Assembly (NCBI RefSeq): GCF_013752535.1
Contig: NZ_CP058348.1
Coordinates: 1,798,001 to 1,862,000 of the forward strand
Origin: Bdellovibrio sp. KM01
GTDB lineage: Bacteria > Bdellovibrionota > Bdellovibrionia > Bdellovibrionales > Bdellovibrionaceae
Direction of reading: 5' to 3'
Length of the DNA: 64,000 bases
Below, piece after piece: positions 7,780-16,447 of this stretch. Each line of letters opens with the position of its first letter. The first letter of the stretch is position 1. The translations under genes and the position numbers were made by a program. A model generated the notes under the pieces. It did not search any database. It was not told where the DNA came from and saw nothing but the letters and a program-made list of their open reading frames with translations.

Positions 7780-8217
7780 ATGAAATCTTTGATCGCACTT
7801 TGTGCTTTCGCCATGACGACTACTTTGACTACAGTCTCTTTTGCACAAACGCCTGAAACCACGGCGCCAACTACAACACCCTCTCCATCTGAACCCGCTT
7901 CAGGCGCAATCAGAATGGGCCCTTGCGCAAAAGATATGGATCTTTTGTGTCCAGGAGTGAATCCGGGCAAAGAGATGCGTAAGTGTATGAAAGATAACCG
8001 CAAGAAAGTATCCAAAGAGTGTAAAGCAAAAATGGCAGACATGAAAAAAGCCATGAAGGGTGTCCATGCGGCCTGCCACGAAGACGCTGAAAAATTCTGC
8101 GGCGACGTAAAACCAGGTAAAGGCGCGATGATGTCTTGTATGAAAGATCACCAAGACGAAGTTTCTCAAGCCTGCAAAGATAAAATCGAAAATGTGAAAG
8201 CAAAACACAAAAAGTAA
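7780..8217 (+). CDS. Secreted cysteine-rich repeat protein
   Basis: 145 residues: a signal peptide ending VSFAQ, a Thr/Pro/Ser-rich linker, then two copies of a Cys-rich unit with the pattern C-x6-LC/FC-x6-GK-x5-C-x6/7-V-x3-C (CAKDMDLLCPGVNPGKEMRKC and ACHEDAEKFCGDVKPGKGAM...C). This is the GLG1-type cysteine-rich repeat found in bacterial periplasmic proteins of unknown role. The C-terminus is very basic (KAKHKK). A near-perfect AGGAGG precedes the ATG at 7780. It stands alone, with its own terminator, and is probably well expressed. Confidence 0.85.
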   Translation: MKSLIALCAFAMTTTLTTVSFAQTPETTAPTTTPSPSEPASGAIRMGPCAKDMDLLCPGVNPGKEMRKCMKDNRKKVSKECKAKMADMKKAMKGVHAACHEDAEKFCGDVKPGKGAMMSCMKDHQDEVSQACKDKIENVKAKHKK

Positions 8218-8222
8218 AAAAT

Positions 8223-8245
8223 AAAGCCGGGGAGACCCGGCTTTT
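8223..8245 (+). terminator. Intrinsic terminator between convergent genes
   Basis: Stem AAAGCCGGG / CCCGGCTTT with a GAGA tetraloop and a following T run, 5 bases after the Cys-rich protein gene. It also ends just before the stop of the convergent trmO and may serve both strands. Confidence 0.9.
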
Positions 8246-8250
8246 TCTTT

Positions 8251-9036
8251 TCAAAAATGCTGCTTTAAAAACTCACGATGCAATTCTTTGTCCTGATAGG
8301 TGTCTTCAGGATTTTTTAAATCCTGTTCGGAATAACCACTTTCAATTCGAACGACGGTGATTTTTTTCTCTGCCAAAGTAAAAACACCGCGCCAAGTGCG
8401 ATATGCAATTACGAATTCATTCTCAGTCAAAGCTTTCACGCGTTTCTTTTTTGAATTCGTGGGTTCAAATTCCAATTGATGTTGAAAAAATCCACGTAAA
8501 TTTTCAAGGCCTTTGGCCTCCAGATAAACCAAAGCTTTCTCGGCACTCACTGAAAATTCCACGTCGTGTTTTTCGGCTTCATTCAGCCATTCCGGCTCGA
8601 CACCAGGAAAGGCATCAGCATATGCAACATAAGGTTTGATGTCCAAAATCGGGGAGCCATCCAGGATATCAGCACCGGCAATCTCGATTTTCAATTTATC
8701 AATCGAAACCAAATCGACACAGCTCATCCCCACAGGATTGGGTCTGTAAGGGGAGCGTGTCGCAAAAACGCCTATCTTGGTACTGCGCCCGCGAGGCGGC
8801 AGCACCATGGGGTTCCAGTGGTCGTTGCGATGAAACGTAAAAATCACCCATATTTTTTTACAGCCCTCAAGGCCTTCGAGGGCCTGCTCGAAATTCTGTC
8901 CAGCTGAAAGCTCAATCACGCCCTTGGCGTGATGTGCATCTGGTTGTCTACCGGCTTCATAGGGATGCACCTGTGAGCTTCTAAAATGCCCAATGGGAGT
9001 CAGTTCTATTTTTTCGCTCGCCATTGCCTCATCCAT
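8251..9036 (-). CDS. trmO: tRNA (t6A37) N6-methyltransferase, TsaA-like
   Basis: 261 residues. The N-terminal two-thirds is a TsaA/TrmO beta-barrel domain: PIGHFRSS, the S-adenosylmethionine-binding loops VIFTFHRNDHWNP and GVFATRSPYRPNPVGMSCV, and DGSPILDIKPYVAYADA. TrmO methylates N6-threonylcarbamoyladenosine at position 37 of tRNA-Thr. The C-terminal part (VIAYRTWRGVFTLAE and a charged end) corresponds to the extension in E. coli TrmO. It is the last gene of a metG-SpoU-trmO operon and overlaps the upstream gene by 31 bases; a start 12 bases further in (9024) is also possible. Confidence 0.88.
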   Translation of the reverse strand: MDEAMASEKIELTPIGHFRSSQVHPYEAGRQPDAHHAKGVIELSAGQNFEQALEGLEGCKKIWVIFTFHRNDHWNPMVLPPRGRSTKIGVFATRSPYRPNPVGMSCVDLVSIDKLKIEIAGADILDGSPILDIKPYVAYADAFPGVEPEWLNEAEKHDVEFSVSAEKALVYLEAKGLENLRGFFQHQLEFEPTNSKKKRVKALTENEFVIAYRTWRGVFTLAEKKITVVRIESGYSEQDLKNPEDTYQDKELHREFLKQHF

Positions 9037-9788
9037 TCAAAGCCTGCCACAGCGGCCGTCACGCCAACATTTAAAGAATTTTTGCGCCCGCGAAGCGGAA
9101 TCACGCGAACTTCATCGATGACTTTTAAAATTTCCGGATCCAAACCGAAGCGCTCATTTCCTAAAATGAACGCCGTTGGCTCCGTATCGAAAGACTCATA
9201 TAGATCTGAAGCAGAGGCTGCCGTTTCCAGCGCCACCAGGCGATAGCCATCTTCTTTTAAAGTTTCCAGGCAATCCATCAGGTGGGTGTGCTCTTCCCAC
9301 AGCATGTATTCTTGAGTCCCCATCGCGGTCTTCCCAACCTTCCACTGTGTAGGGTTGGGAGTGTAACCGCAAAGTAAAATGCGTTCAGCGCCCAGGCATT
9401 CTGCCGTACGAAATATTGAGCCCACATTAAAAGCAGAGCGAATATTGTCTAAGACAAAGACCAGCGGCAAGGACTCCTGCGGAGTGGCGACCTTATCATT
9501 TTCAACAATAAGGAAATCATCATCTTGCAGATTACGATGTAAAATACGTTCAAAGGGTATCCCATAAGCCACAAAATGCTTTAAAGTCATTTTGCCATGA
9601 AGGTGCGCTTCCGAAGCCGCCAGGCGGCTGACGTCACCATTCTCGCTAGCAGAGAGAGCTGCGATCTTTTTTTTAAGTTCAGAAAGTTTTAAAGCATCAA
9701 AAGAAAAATCCCCCGAGGATTTTTCAAGCTCTATAAAAAGCTTGTGAATTTCATCGAGGGATTTTTTATCCTGAACAGAAAGACTCAT
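9006..9788 (-). CDS. TrmH/SpoU-family RNA 2'-O-methyltransferase
   Basis: 260 residues. All three SPOUT knot motifs are present: motif 1 LDNIRSAFNVGSIFRTAE, motif 2 FILGNERFGL and motif 3 IPLRGRKNSLNVGVTAAV. The N-terminal 110 residues are helical and hydrophilic, unlike the RNA-binding domain of RlmB, so I do not assign rRNA or tRNA specificity. These enzymes methylate a ribose 2'-OH using S-adenosylmethionine. The start overlaps the metG stop (TAATG), indicating translational coupling, and the 3' end overlaps trmO. The operon therefore joins an aminoacyl-tRNA synthetase with two RNA-modification enzymes. Confidence 0.9.
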   Translation of the reverse strand: MSLSVQDKKSLDEIHKLFIELEKSSGDFSFDALKLSELKKKIAALSASENGDVSRLAASEAHLHGKMTLKHFVAYGIPFERILHRNLQDDDFLIVENDKVATPQESLPLVFVLDNIRSAFNVGSIFRTAECLGAERILLCGYTPNPTQWKVGKTAMGTQEYMLWEEHTHLMDCLETLKEDGYRLVALETAASASDLYESFDTEPTAFILGNERFGLDPEILKVIDEVRVIPLRGRKNSLNVGVTAAVAGFEWMRQWRAKK

Positions 9789-11860
9789 TATTTCACTCTT
9801 TGGCCGACCTGGGCACCGTCATCCGGGGACAGCATGAATAGATCGCTTCCACCAGTTCCCGCCGCCAAGACCATGCCTTCAGACATGCCGAATTTCATTT
9901 TACGAGGTTTCAAATTAACACAAACCAAAAGTTTGCGACCGATCAATTGCTCAGCTTTGTAAGCAGCCTTGATACCAGAAATGATCTGACGAATCTCACC
10001 ACCACCAATATCAATTTTCAATTTCAAAAGTTTATCTGCTTCTTTGATCTCTTCGGCTTCAACCACCAAACCTACACGAAGCTCCACTTTTTCAAAGTCA
10101 GCAAACTCAATTTCTCCAGGTTTCACGTCCGCATCTGTCGCAGCAGCTTTCTTTCCACCACCAGAGACTGCCGCAGCAGGTGCTGTGGAAGCCGCTTTCT
10201 TAGCCGCTTGAATTTCTTCATTGATCTTACGGCTTTCTTCTACCATCGCCTTCACTTTGTCAGCTTCCACGCGGGTTGCCAGATGCTCGTAATCACCAAT
10301 CTCACGATTCGTAAGAACAGTATTCACGTCATTCCAAACGTACTCTTTTTCACCCAAAAGTTTCGCCACTTTTTCCGTGTAATACGGAAGAACCGGTTTT
10401 AGGTAAATCGCCAGCATTCTGAAAACATTCAAAGTCGTCGTGATAACTTGTTTTGTGCCAACTGGATCTGCATCCAATGTTTTCCACGGTGCTTTCTCAT
10501 CAAAGTACTTATTGGCATCGTCAGCCAAAGTACGAATTTCAGCCAGTGCTTTGGCGAAATCGCGAGCTTCATAATGGCCCGCAATCACTTCCGATTTTGC
10601 TTGAGCATGAGCGATCAGCTTTTGCCCCTCAGTATCGGGAGTGCTCATTTTGCCGTCCATTTTCTTTTTCAGCATCTGGCCACCACGAGAGCCCAAGTTT
10701 GTGATTTTACCCACAAGCTCAGAATTCACGCGATTCACGAACTCTTCTAAATTCAAGTCGATATCATCCACTGAGCTATTAAGCTTCGTCGAGTAATAGA
10801 AACGAAGATATTCCGGATTTAAGTGATTCAGATAAGTGCGAGCGGCTATAAATGTCCCTTTTGATTTAGACATTTTCTCGCCATTCACCATCAAGTGACC
10901 ATGAACGAACACTTGGTTTGGCGAACGGAAGTCAGCGGCCTTCAAAAACGCTGGCCAGAAAATAGTATGGAAGCGAGCGATGTCTTTACCGATAAAGTGG
11001 TAAATCTCACGCGTCGGATCCTGCCAGATATCTTTCAATGTCTTGCCATTGTTCTTAGCCCAGATTTCTGTCGTGGACATATAGCCCATGGGAGCATCCA
11101 CCCAAACATAGAAAAACTTTTTGCCATCAGTGCCTGGAATAGGAAATCCAAAATACGGCTCATCACGAGAGATATCCAGGTCATGAAGATCTTCGTTAAA
11201 CCACTCCAGCATTTTTTTAGCAATATCAGGTGCCGAGTGCTTTGGAATCCACTCAGCCAAATAATCTTTAAAGTCATTAAGTTTAAAGAAAATACTCTCA
11301 GAACCTTTAAGTACTGGAGCTGTTCCGCACATTGAGCAGTGCACATCTTTCATGTCGCTCGGTGAATAAGTCGAAGCGCACACGTCACAAGAATCACCAT
11401 ATTGTTCCTTAGCGCCACACTTAGGGCATGTCCCTTTAACGAAGCGATCCGGTAAAAACATTTTATCGTGATTGCAGTAAAGCTGCTGTATTGCCTGAGT
11501 GCGGGTGTGACCACCTTCCACAAATTTACCATAGAACTGCTCAATCAAAGCTTTGTTCTCTGGCGCGTTTGTTGAGCCATAGTGCGAGAACTTCACTTGA
11601 AAATCAGCAAAGTCGGCGGTGTGCTCTTTAAAGGAATTCGCAATCAACTGCTCAGGAGTGATACCCAATTCACGGGCTTTAACCATGATCGGAGTTCCGT
11701 GAGTGTCATCCGCGCAAATAAATACGCATTCATTGCCGCGCATGTTTTGAAAGCGTGCCCAGAAGTCAGCTTGCAAGTACTCCACCAAGTGGCCCAAGTG
11801 AATGTAGCCGTTGGCGTAGGGAAGGGCACAGGTCATCAAAATTTTACGCGGGGAACTCAT
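9788..11860 (-). CDS. metG: Methionyl-tRNA synthetase
   Basis: 690 residues, the length of the E. coli-type enzyme with C-terminal dimerisation domain. It charges tRNA-Met and initiator tRNA with methionine. The class I signatures are HLGH (residues 21-24) and KMSKS (in GEKMSKSKGT). A zinc-binding knuckle has two Cys pairs CPKC/CDVC and a third CSMC. After an Ala-rich linker (about residue 560) comes a tRNA-binding EMAP-II/Trbp111 domain (FEKVELRVGLVVEAEEI ... MKFGMSEGMVLAAG). It heads the minus-strand operon with the SpoU methyltransferase and trmO. The initiator tRNA gene is elsewhere in this window (59716-59792). Confidence 0.97.
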   Translation of the reverse strand: MSSPRKILMTCALPYANGYIHLGHLVEYLQADFWARFQNMRGNECVFICADDTHGTPIMVKARELGITPEQLIANSFKEHTADFADFQVKFSHYGSTNAPENKALIEQFYGKFVEGGHTRTQAIQQLYCNHDKMFLPDRFVKGTCPKCGAKEQYGDSCDVCASTYSPSDMKDVHCSMCGTAPVLKGSESIFFKLNDFKDYLAEWIPKHSAPDIAKKMLEWFNEDLHDLDISRDEPYFGFPIPGTDGKKFFYVWVDAPMGYMSTTEIWAKNNGKTLKDIWQDPTREIYHFIGKDIARFHTIFWPAFLKAADFRSPNQVFVHGHLMVNGEKMSKSKGTFIAARTYLNHLNPEYLRFYYSTKLNSSVDDIDLNLEEFVNRVNSELVGKITNLGSRGGQMLKKKMDGKMSTPDTEGQKLIAHAQAKSEVIAGHYEARDFAKALAEIRTLADDANKYFDEKAPWKTLDADPVGTKQVITTTLNVFRMLAIYLKPVLPYYTEKVAKLLGEKEYVWNDVNTVLTNREIGDYEHLATRVEADKVKAMVEESRKINEEIQAAKKAASTAPAAAVSGGGKKAAATDADVKPGEIEFADFEKVELRVGLVVEAEEIKEADKLLKLKIDIGGGEIRQIISGIKAAYKAEQLIGRKLLVCVNLKPRKMKFGMSEGMVLAAGTGGSDLFMLSPDDGAQVGQRVK

Positions 11861-11878
11861 CAGTCAAACTCCGTTTTT

Positions 11879-12796
11879 TTACTTATCTTGCCACTCCACC
11901 TTCCCGGTCTCGAGATGGTAAAGGGCTCTAGCAATTTTTACCTCACCCGAGGCTACAGCGTCACGCAAGATTTGAGATCGAGCCAAAAGATCGTGGGCCA
12001 CGCCATTCACGTTGGCTGTGGATTCCTCAACGACACCTTCGCTAGGTTTTTTGCTCGCATATTGCTGTAAATGAGGCTTTAAATCCGCCACCAAGCTATT
12101 TAATGCAGGGCTACCAAGGTCCGCTCCATCCAAAGAGGCTAAGGCCGCTCTAACGGCCCCACAGGAGCTATGTCCCATGACCACAATCAGGTTAGACCCC
12201 AAGTGATCCACTGCGTATTCAATACTTCCCACGACATTATCATCCAAAGCTTCGCCAGCCGTGCGCACCACAAATATTTCGCCCAATTTTTGGTCAAATA
12301 TAACTTCTGGTGGAACGCGGGAGTCACTGCAGGACAAAATAACTGCGTGGGGTTTTTGCCCCGTCGCCAGTCGAGCGCGGTCTTTGGCAGTGGCGCCATC
12401 CTTACGAACACTGCCTTTGATGAAGCGCGTGTTTCCGTTTTTTAACCAACCCAAAGATTTTTCCGCCGTGACGGGGCCTGCTTCGCGAGGTTTGTGTTCG
12501 GCCGGCACCTGATGATGTTCGCTGTGATCGTGCTCATCGTGAGTGGGTTTCGTGATTGCCTTGGCAGTGGCTGCCGTCACTGTGGCTTCCGGAGTTCTTT
12601 GCTTTTGTTTTGCAGTTTCAGCAGCCACAGCATCGCGAAGCTCTTGCGCGCGGGCTTTATCTGCGGCCGTTGTTTTGTCTTCTGCAGCTGAAGTTATCGG
12701 TGGAGTTTCTGTTTGATTTAAAGAGCGTCGACCTTGAAAGGCCGAACACGCGGACAAACTGATTGCAGCCAGTAAAAGAGTCACACGAAAAAACAT
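11879..12796 (-). CDS. Beta-carbonic anhydrase predicted as lipoprotein
   Basis: 305 residues. A lipoprotein signal with lipobox LSAC (Cys17) is followed by a long Ala/Thr/Lys linker, a His/Glu-rich segment at residues 86-101 (seven His), and a complete beta-carbonic anhydrase domain from about residue 110. The zinc ligands and catalytic dyad are present: CSDSR (Cys156, Asp158, Arg160) and HSSCGAV (His209, Cys212). It would interconvert CO2 and bicarbonate. A strong GGGAGGATTC precedes the ATG. The lipid anchor and His-rich linker are unusual for this enzyme class and place it in the periplasm; the linker may hold zinc. Confidence 0.9.
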   Translation of the reverse strand: MFFRVTLLLAAISLSACSAFQGRRSLNQTETPPITSAAEDKTTAADKARAQELRDAVAAETAKQKQRTPEATVTAATAKAITKPTHDEHDHSEHHQVPAEHKPREAGPVTAEKSLGWLKNGNTRFIKGSVRKDGATAKDRARLATGQKPHAVILSCSDSRVPPEVIFDQKLGEIFVVRTAGEALDDNVVGSIEYAVDHLGSNLIVVMGHSSCGAVRAALASLDGADLGSPALNSLVADLKPHLQQYASKKPSEGVVEESTANVNGVAHDLLARSQILRDAVASGEVKIARALYHLETGKVEWQDK

Positions 12797-12926
12797 TGAA
12801 TCCTCCCTGATCGGTAATCTTATTGTCCAAATCGAAGCTTAAGATCGTCAAACTAAAAAACAAAAAACTTGCCAGAGTGAAAAGCTCTTCTGAGAATAGA
12901 GAAAGCACCTTAAGGAGTCGTCATCT

Positions 12927-13886
12927 ATGTCAGTTGCCTTACTTACAGCCGAACAAGCCCGCGCCAAGCTTGCGGATAAAAATTATCCCGCACAACAGAC
13001 ATATCTAGCCATGTACTCGACGTGGTGGGACGGCATCGTCACAGAGCCCGGAATGATGGTGGTGCCTATCGATGACCACTTGGTTCACAGGGGCGACGGA
13101 GTGTTTGAGGCCATCAAGGTCGTAAATGGTCGAGTCTTTTTATACGAAGAGCATTTGCGCCGCCTTGAAAATTCCGCAAAGCTCATTGGAATTAGTCTTC
13201 CAATGTCTCTCGATAAAATGAAATCCATTATTGCAGAAACTGTGACTGCTGCAGGTGCAAAGGATGCTCTTTTAAGATTGTATGTGTCCCGTGGTCCCGG
13301 TGGTTTCACAACGAACCCCTATGATTCCATCAGCTCCCAGATGTATCTGGTGGTGACGACGCTTAAATTGCTGCCGCCAGAGAAATACCTGCAAGGAGTG
13401 AGTATCGGTAAAAGCGCCGTTCCGCCCAAGGATCCGACTCTTGCAAGGATCAAATCCTGCAATTATCTTCCCAATGTTCTTATGAAAAAAGAAAGTGTCG
13501 ACCGCGGAATTGATTTTACGATTAATGTGGATGAACAAGGGAATTTCCTTGAGGGGAGTACGGAAAACGTTGTCATCCTGGACCGTGACGGGTTTCTGGT
13601 ACGGCCACCGCTACATCAAATTTTAAAAGGCACAACCATGATCCGCACATTTGAGCTTGCTGAAAAATTGGTACAGTCTGGAAAAATCAAAGGGATCAAG
13701 GAAAGAAGCTTCACCGAGGACGATGTGCAATCCGCAAAAGAAGTCATGATGATTGGAACAACTCTTGATGTCTTGCCGGTGACGGCTTACGAGGGAGTAA
13801 AAATCGGTTCCGGCACTCAAGGTCCTGTGGCCAAGGAACTGAACGAGCTATTGCGCGAAGATATGAAGAGCGCGGTCTTAATATAA
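12927..13886 (+). CDS. Class IV aminotransferase (BCAT/aminodeoxychorismate lyase family)
   Basis: 319 residues with the fold-type IV PLP pattern: GDGVFEAIKVVNGRVFLYEE near residue 50, LRLYVSRGPGG, the PLP lysine in RIKSCNYLPNVLMKKE, the conserved LEGSTENVVI and the C-terminal EVMMIGTTLDVLPV. Members are branched-chain aminotransferase, D-amino-acid aminotransferase and 4-amino-4-deoxychorismate lyase. The length and the long N-terminal extension of about 30 residues favour a transaminase but do not settle the substrate. AAGGAG lies 9 bases before the ATG. The gene is single, divergent from the carbonic anhydrase, and ends in a strong terminator. Confidence 0.88.
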   Translation: MSVALLTAEQARAKLADKNYPAQQTYLAMYSTWWDGIVTEPGMMVVPIDDHLVHRGDGVFEAIKVVNGRVFLYEEHLRRLENSAKLIGISLPMSLDKMKSIIAETVTAAGAKDALLRLYVSRGPGGFTTNPYDSISSQMYLVVTTLKLLPPEKYLQGVSIGKSAVPPKDPTLARIKSCNYLPNVLMKKESVDRGIDFTINVDEQGNFLEGSTENVVILDRDGFLVRPPLHQILKGTTMIRTFELAEKLVQSGKIKGIKERSFTEDDVQSAKEVMMIGTTLDVLPVTAYEGVKIGSGTQGPVAKELNELLREDMKSAVLI

Positions 13887-13917
13887 AAAAAAGCTCCGGC
13901 ATTCCCCGGAGCTTTTT
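13887..13917 (+). terminator. Intrinsic terminator between convergent genes
   Basis: Stem AAAGCTCCGG / CCGGAGCTTT with a 6-base loop flanked by an A run and a T run, directly after the aminotransferase stop and before the 3' end of mreB. It can act on both strands. Confidence 0.9.
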
Positions 13918-13940
13918 CAAATTGAACTCTAACTAAAAAA

Positions 13941-14984
13941 CTAAACTTCCAACTGAATCTTATCTAAAAGTTCAGGATCAGAAAGCACAGCTTCGCCACC
14001 CATAGCGATCGCAGTCAGTGGGTTTTCCGCCACGCGAACAGATAAGCGCACTTCATTTTGAATACGCAAATCAAAATCACGAATCAAGGCACCACCACCC
14101 GCAAGGACAACGCCACGTTCGATGATATCAGATACCAATTCCGGCGGAGTGTGTTCCAGGGCTTTGTGAATGGCATTGATGACTTCTTGAATGCAAGAAT
14201 TCATCGCCAGGCCCACGTCTTCAGAGCTCACTTCAATCGTTTTATTCATGCCGGTATCTGCATCGCGACCCGTGATAGTCGCCATTTTGATATCTTTTTT
14301 CGGAACCGCGGTTCCAATAGTCACTTTTAAATATTCAGCAGTCTGATCGTTGATGTGTAATTTTTTGTAGCGTTTGAAATAATCGATAATCGCATCATCA
14401 ATTTTGTGACCACCCACGCGAGCCGCTTCGCAATATACGATGTCGGCAAGAGCGATAACTGCAACTTCCGTCGTGCCGCCACCCATGTCGATGATCATAT
14501 TGCCCTCAGCGGATTTCACATTCAGACCTGATCCAATAGCCGCAGCCATCGGCTCATCAATCAAAAATACTTCTTTGGCACCTGCTGCTTTGCAAGATTC
14601 AATAACGGCTTTCTTTTCAACTTCGGTCACGCCGTACGGCAATGAAACCACGATGCGAGGACGAGAGAAGGCTGACTTTACGCCTGGCTGGCTTAAGAAA
14701 TGCTTAAGCATCACTTCCGTCGTTTCAAAGTCGGCAATGACTCCGTCACGAATTGGTTTTTGCGCAAAAATATTTCCTGGATTATTGCTCAGCTTTTCTT
14801 TCGCATCAGTCCCCACCGCGATCACACGTTTGCGACCCGGGCTGGTTTGTTGGTAAGCAATCAAGGAAGGTTCGTTCAGGATAATTCCTTTGCCGCGAGC
14901 CGCGATCAAAGTATTTGCAGTTCCCAAATCTACGTACAGGTCTGCGGCAGTACCGGCTTCGTCTTTAAACAACCATGAAAACAT
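13941..14984 (-). CDS. mreB: Rod-shape determining protein MreB
   Basis: 347 residues, the usual length of MreB. The actin-fold ATP site is intact: phosphate 1 (LYVDLGTANTLI), connect 1 and the DEPMAAAIGSGL region, phosphate 2 (MIIDMGGGTTEVAVI) and adenosine motif (VLAGGGALIRDF). MreB polymerises at the inner membrane and directs peptidoglycan synthesis. The short N-terminus MFSWLFKDE resembles the amphipathic membrane anchor of other MreBs. The gene starts 1 base after a secreted protein gene and is apparently translated with it, which is not the usual mreBCD setting. Bdellovibrio is known to carry two MreB proteins; mreC and mreD are not here. Confidence 0.95.
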   Translation of the reverse strand: MFSWLFKDEAGTAADLYVDLGTANTLIAARGKGIILNEPSLIAYQQTSPGRKRVIAVGTDAKEKLSNNPGNIFAQKPIRDGVIADFETTEVMLKHFLSQPGVKSAFSRPRIVVSLPYGVTEVEKKAVIESCKAAGAKEVFLIDEPMAAAIGSGLNVKSAEGNMIIDMGGGTTEVAVIALADIVYCEAARVGGHKIDDAIIDYFKRYKKLHINDQTAEYLKVTIGTAVPKKDIKMATITGRDADTGMNKTIEVSSEDVGLAMNSCIQEVINAIHKALEHTPPELVSDIIERGVVLAGGGALIRDFDLRIQNEVRLSVRVAENPLTAIAMGGEAVLSDPELLDKIQLEV

Positions 14985-14985
14985 A

Positions 14986-15603
14986 CTATCTACCGAATCC
15001 TTTGCTCGTCTCGAAGGGGAAAGTCGCGAAAATACTGATGTAAGTGTAAGACTTGTTCAAGTCTACACCGAGTTCTGCACCCAACGTCATTGTGTCTTTT
15101 AACTCGGGGTGATGCCATTCCGTGCCCACTGCCAGATTTGTTGCGACGTAATTATCATCTTTTGTATTCAGGTAAGTGAATGGAATCGCCAGATATGGAA
15201 CTGTCAGTCCGTATTCGGTATCAAATTTTTTACTCACCAGGGGAGCCGCTTGAAGTTGAACAACATTTTCATCTTTTTCGCGAGCAATGCCCGCGCCGAA
15301 GCGAAGTCCCATCGCTGGTTGATTGGCAATGTCTGGAAAAGGGACCCATTTAACACTCGCGAAAGCATTAAAGTCGATGGATCCGCCCCCCAAAGTCAGG
15401 CGACCGCTTGTGGAATCATTGAAACCAGTTTCCGCAAAAATGTTAAAATTTGCGCCGCTTTCTCTGTTGGTCAAAATTTGCGGTTCAACCCCGAATTGAA
15501 AAAGATTGGAAGGAAGGACCTCGGCCGATTCAATAATGCTTAGGTAAGCATGGGCAGTGGAGGATAAAAAGAGACAGAAAACGAAGTATTTAGCAAATTT
15601 CAT
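14986..15603 (-). CDS. Outer-membrane/periplasmic protein of unknown family, upstream of mreB
   Basis: 205 residues from the ATG at 15603, chosen for the AAAGG 9 bases upstream; the frame extends further but would overlap the divergent gene. A signal peptide (MKFAKYFVFCLFLSSTAHA) precedes a body rich in alternating polar and hydrophobic residues (FNAFASVKWVPF, GLRFGAGIAREKDEN, TLGAELGVDLNKSYTYISIF), the look of an outer-membrane beta-barrel. I do not recognise a named family. The 1-base gap to mreB implies coupled expression. A link between outer-membrane assembly and cell shape is an inference from position only. Confidence 0.7.
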   Translation of the reverse strand: MKFAKYFVFCLFLSSTAHAYLSIIESAEVLPSNLFQFGVEPQILTNRESGANFNIFAETGFNDSTSGRLTLGGGSIDFNAFASVKWVPFPDIANQPAMGLRFGAGIAREKDENVVQLQAAPLVSKKFDTEYGLTVPYLAIPFTYLNTKDDNYVATNLAVGTEWHHPELKDTMTLGAELGVDLNKSYTYISIFATFPFETSKGFGR

Positions 15604-15628
15604 CAAGAAAGACCTTTCACTCAAAAAA

Positions 15629-16447
15629 ATGGTATCGAGTTGCGAATCATTTGACAAGACCTTGCTCGAACACCAAGCTAAATCAGTGACAAAACTTCCT
15701 ATTTCCCTTGTTGTGATTGCCTTGAACGAAGAAGCTCATATCGACCGCTGTATTCGTTCCGTTCCCTTTGCTGATGACGTTGTTGTCGTGGATAGCTTTT
15801 CGACGGATTGCACTGTGGAGATTGCTGAAAAAGCGGGCGCCCGTGTTTTCCAAGAAAAATGGCGCGGATTTGGGCCCCAGAAAGCTTTTGCAGCCGCCCA
15901 GGCTAAGAACCATTGGATTTTGTCATTGGATGCTGATGAAGCGCTCAGTCCTGAGCTTGCCTCTGAAATCGTGGCTCAGTTTGCGTCCTTAGACCCCGAG
16001 GCTGGCTACCTGTTTCCACGCAAATCATTTCATATGGGGCGTTGGATAATGCATGGAGGTTGGTATCCTGACTTCCAGCTGCGCCTGTTTAACAAAGCCC
16101 AAAGTCGTTGGAATTCCGCAAACGTACATGAAAAGGTCGAAGTAAAAACTGTGCTTAAGATGAAGGCTCCGCTGCTTCACTACGTCTTTGATGATCTCAG
16201 TGATCAGGTCGTGACCAATGATCGCTATTCCAGCTTAGGGGCTCGCGAGCTTCAAGCCAAAGGCTATAGCTTCTCATATCTGAAGATGGTCTTTAAGCCC
16301 TTCGGAAAATTTGTGGAAACTTACTTCGTTAAAGCCGGCTTTATGGACGGGCTTCCGGGATTTGTTATCGCTATCGGGGCGGCTTATTCGCTATTCTTGA
16401 AGTATGTAAAACTCTGGGAGCTTGAGCGTGTTAAAGAGAATAATTAA
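15629..16447 (+). CDS. Family 2 glycosyltransferase (LPS core, WaaE/KdtX-like)
   Basis: About 272 residues. The GT-A fold is clear: ISLVVIALNEEAHIDRCIRS, VVVDSFSTDCTVEIAEKAGA, and the metal-binding LSLDADEAL. The second half (KSFHMGRWIMHGGWYPDFQL, then NVHEKVEV and LHYVFDDLSDQV) matches WaaE-type transferases that add a hexose or heptose to the LPS core. A hydrophobic C-terminal segment suggests membrane association. The start is uncertain: ATG at 15629 has no ribosome site, and a GTG at 15686 would fit the usual family N-terminus better. The gene overlaps the next one by 20 bases. Confidence 0.85.
   Translation: MVSSCESFDKTLLEHQAKSVTKLPISLVVIALNEEAHIDRCIRSVPFADDVVVVDSFSTDCTVEIAEKAGARVFQEKWRGFGPQKAFAAAQAKNHWILSLDADEALSPELASEIVAQFASLDPEAGYLFPRKSFHMGRWIMHGGWYPDFQLRLFNKAQSRWNSANVHEKVEVKTVLKMKAPLLHYVFDDLSDQVVTNDRYSSLGARELQAKGYSFSYLKMVFKPFGKFVETYFVKAGFMDGLPGFVIAIGAAYSLFLKYVKLWELERVKENN

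Noticed and set aside
11582-12070. 162-codon frame across the metG/carbonic anhydrase junction
   Set aside because: Opposite strand to two clear genes, without a start signal or recognisable protein.
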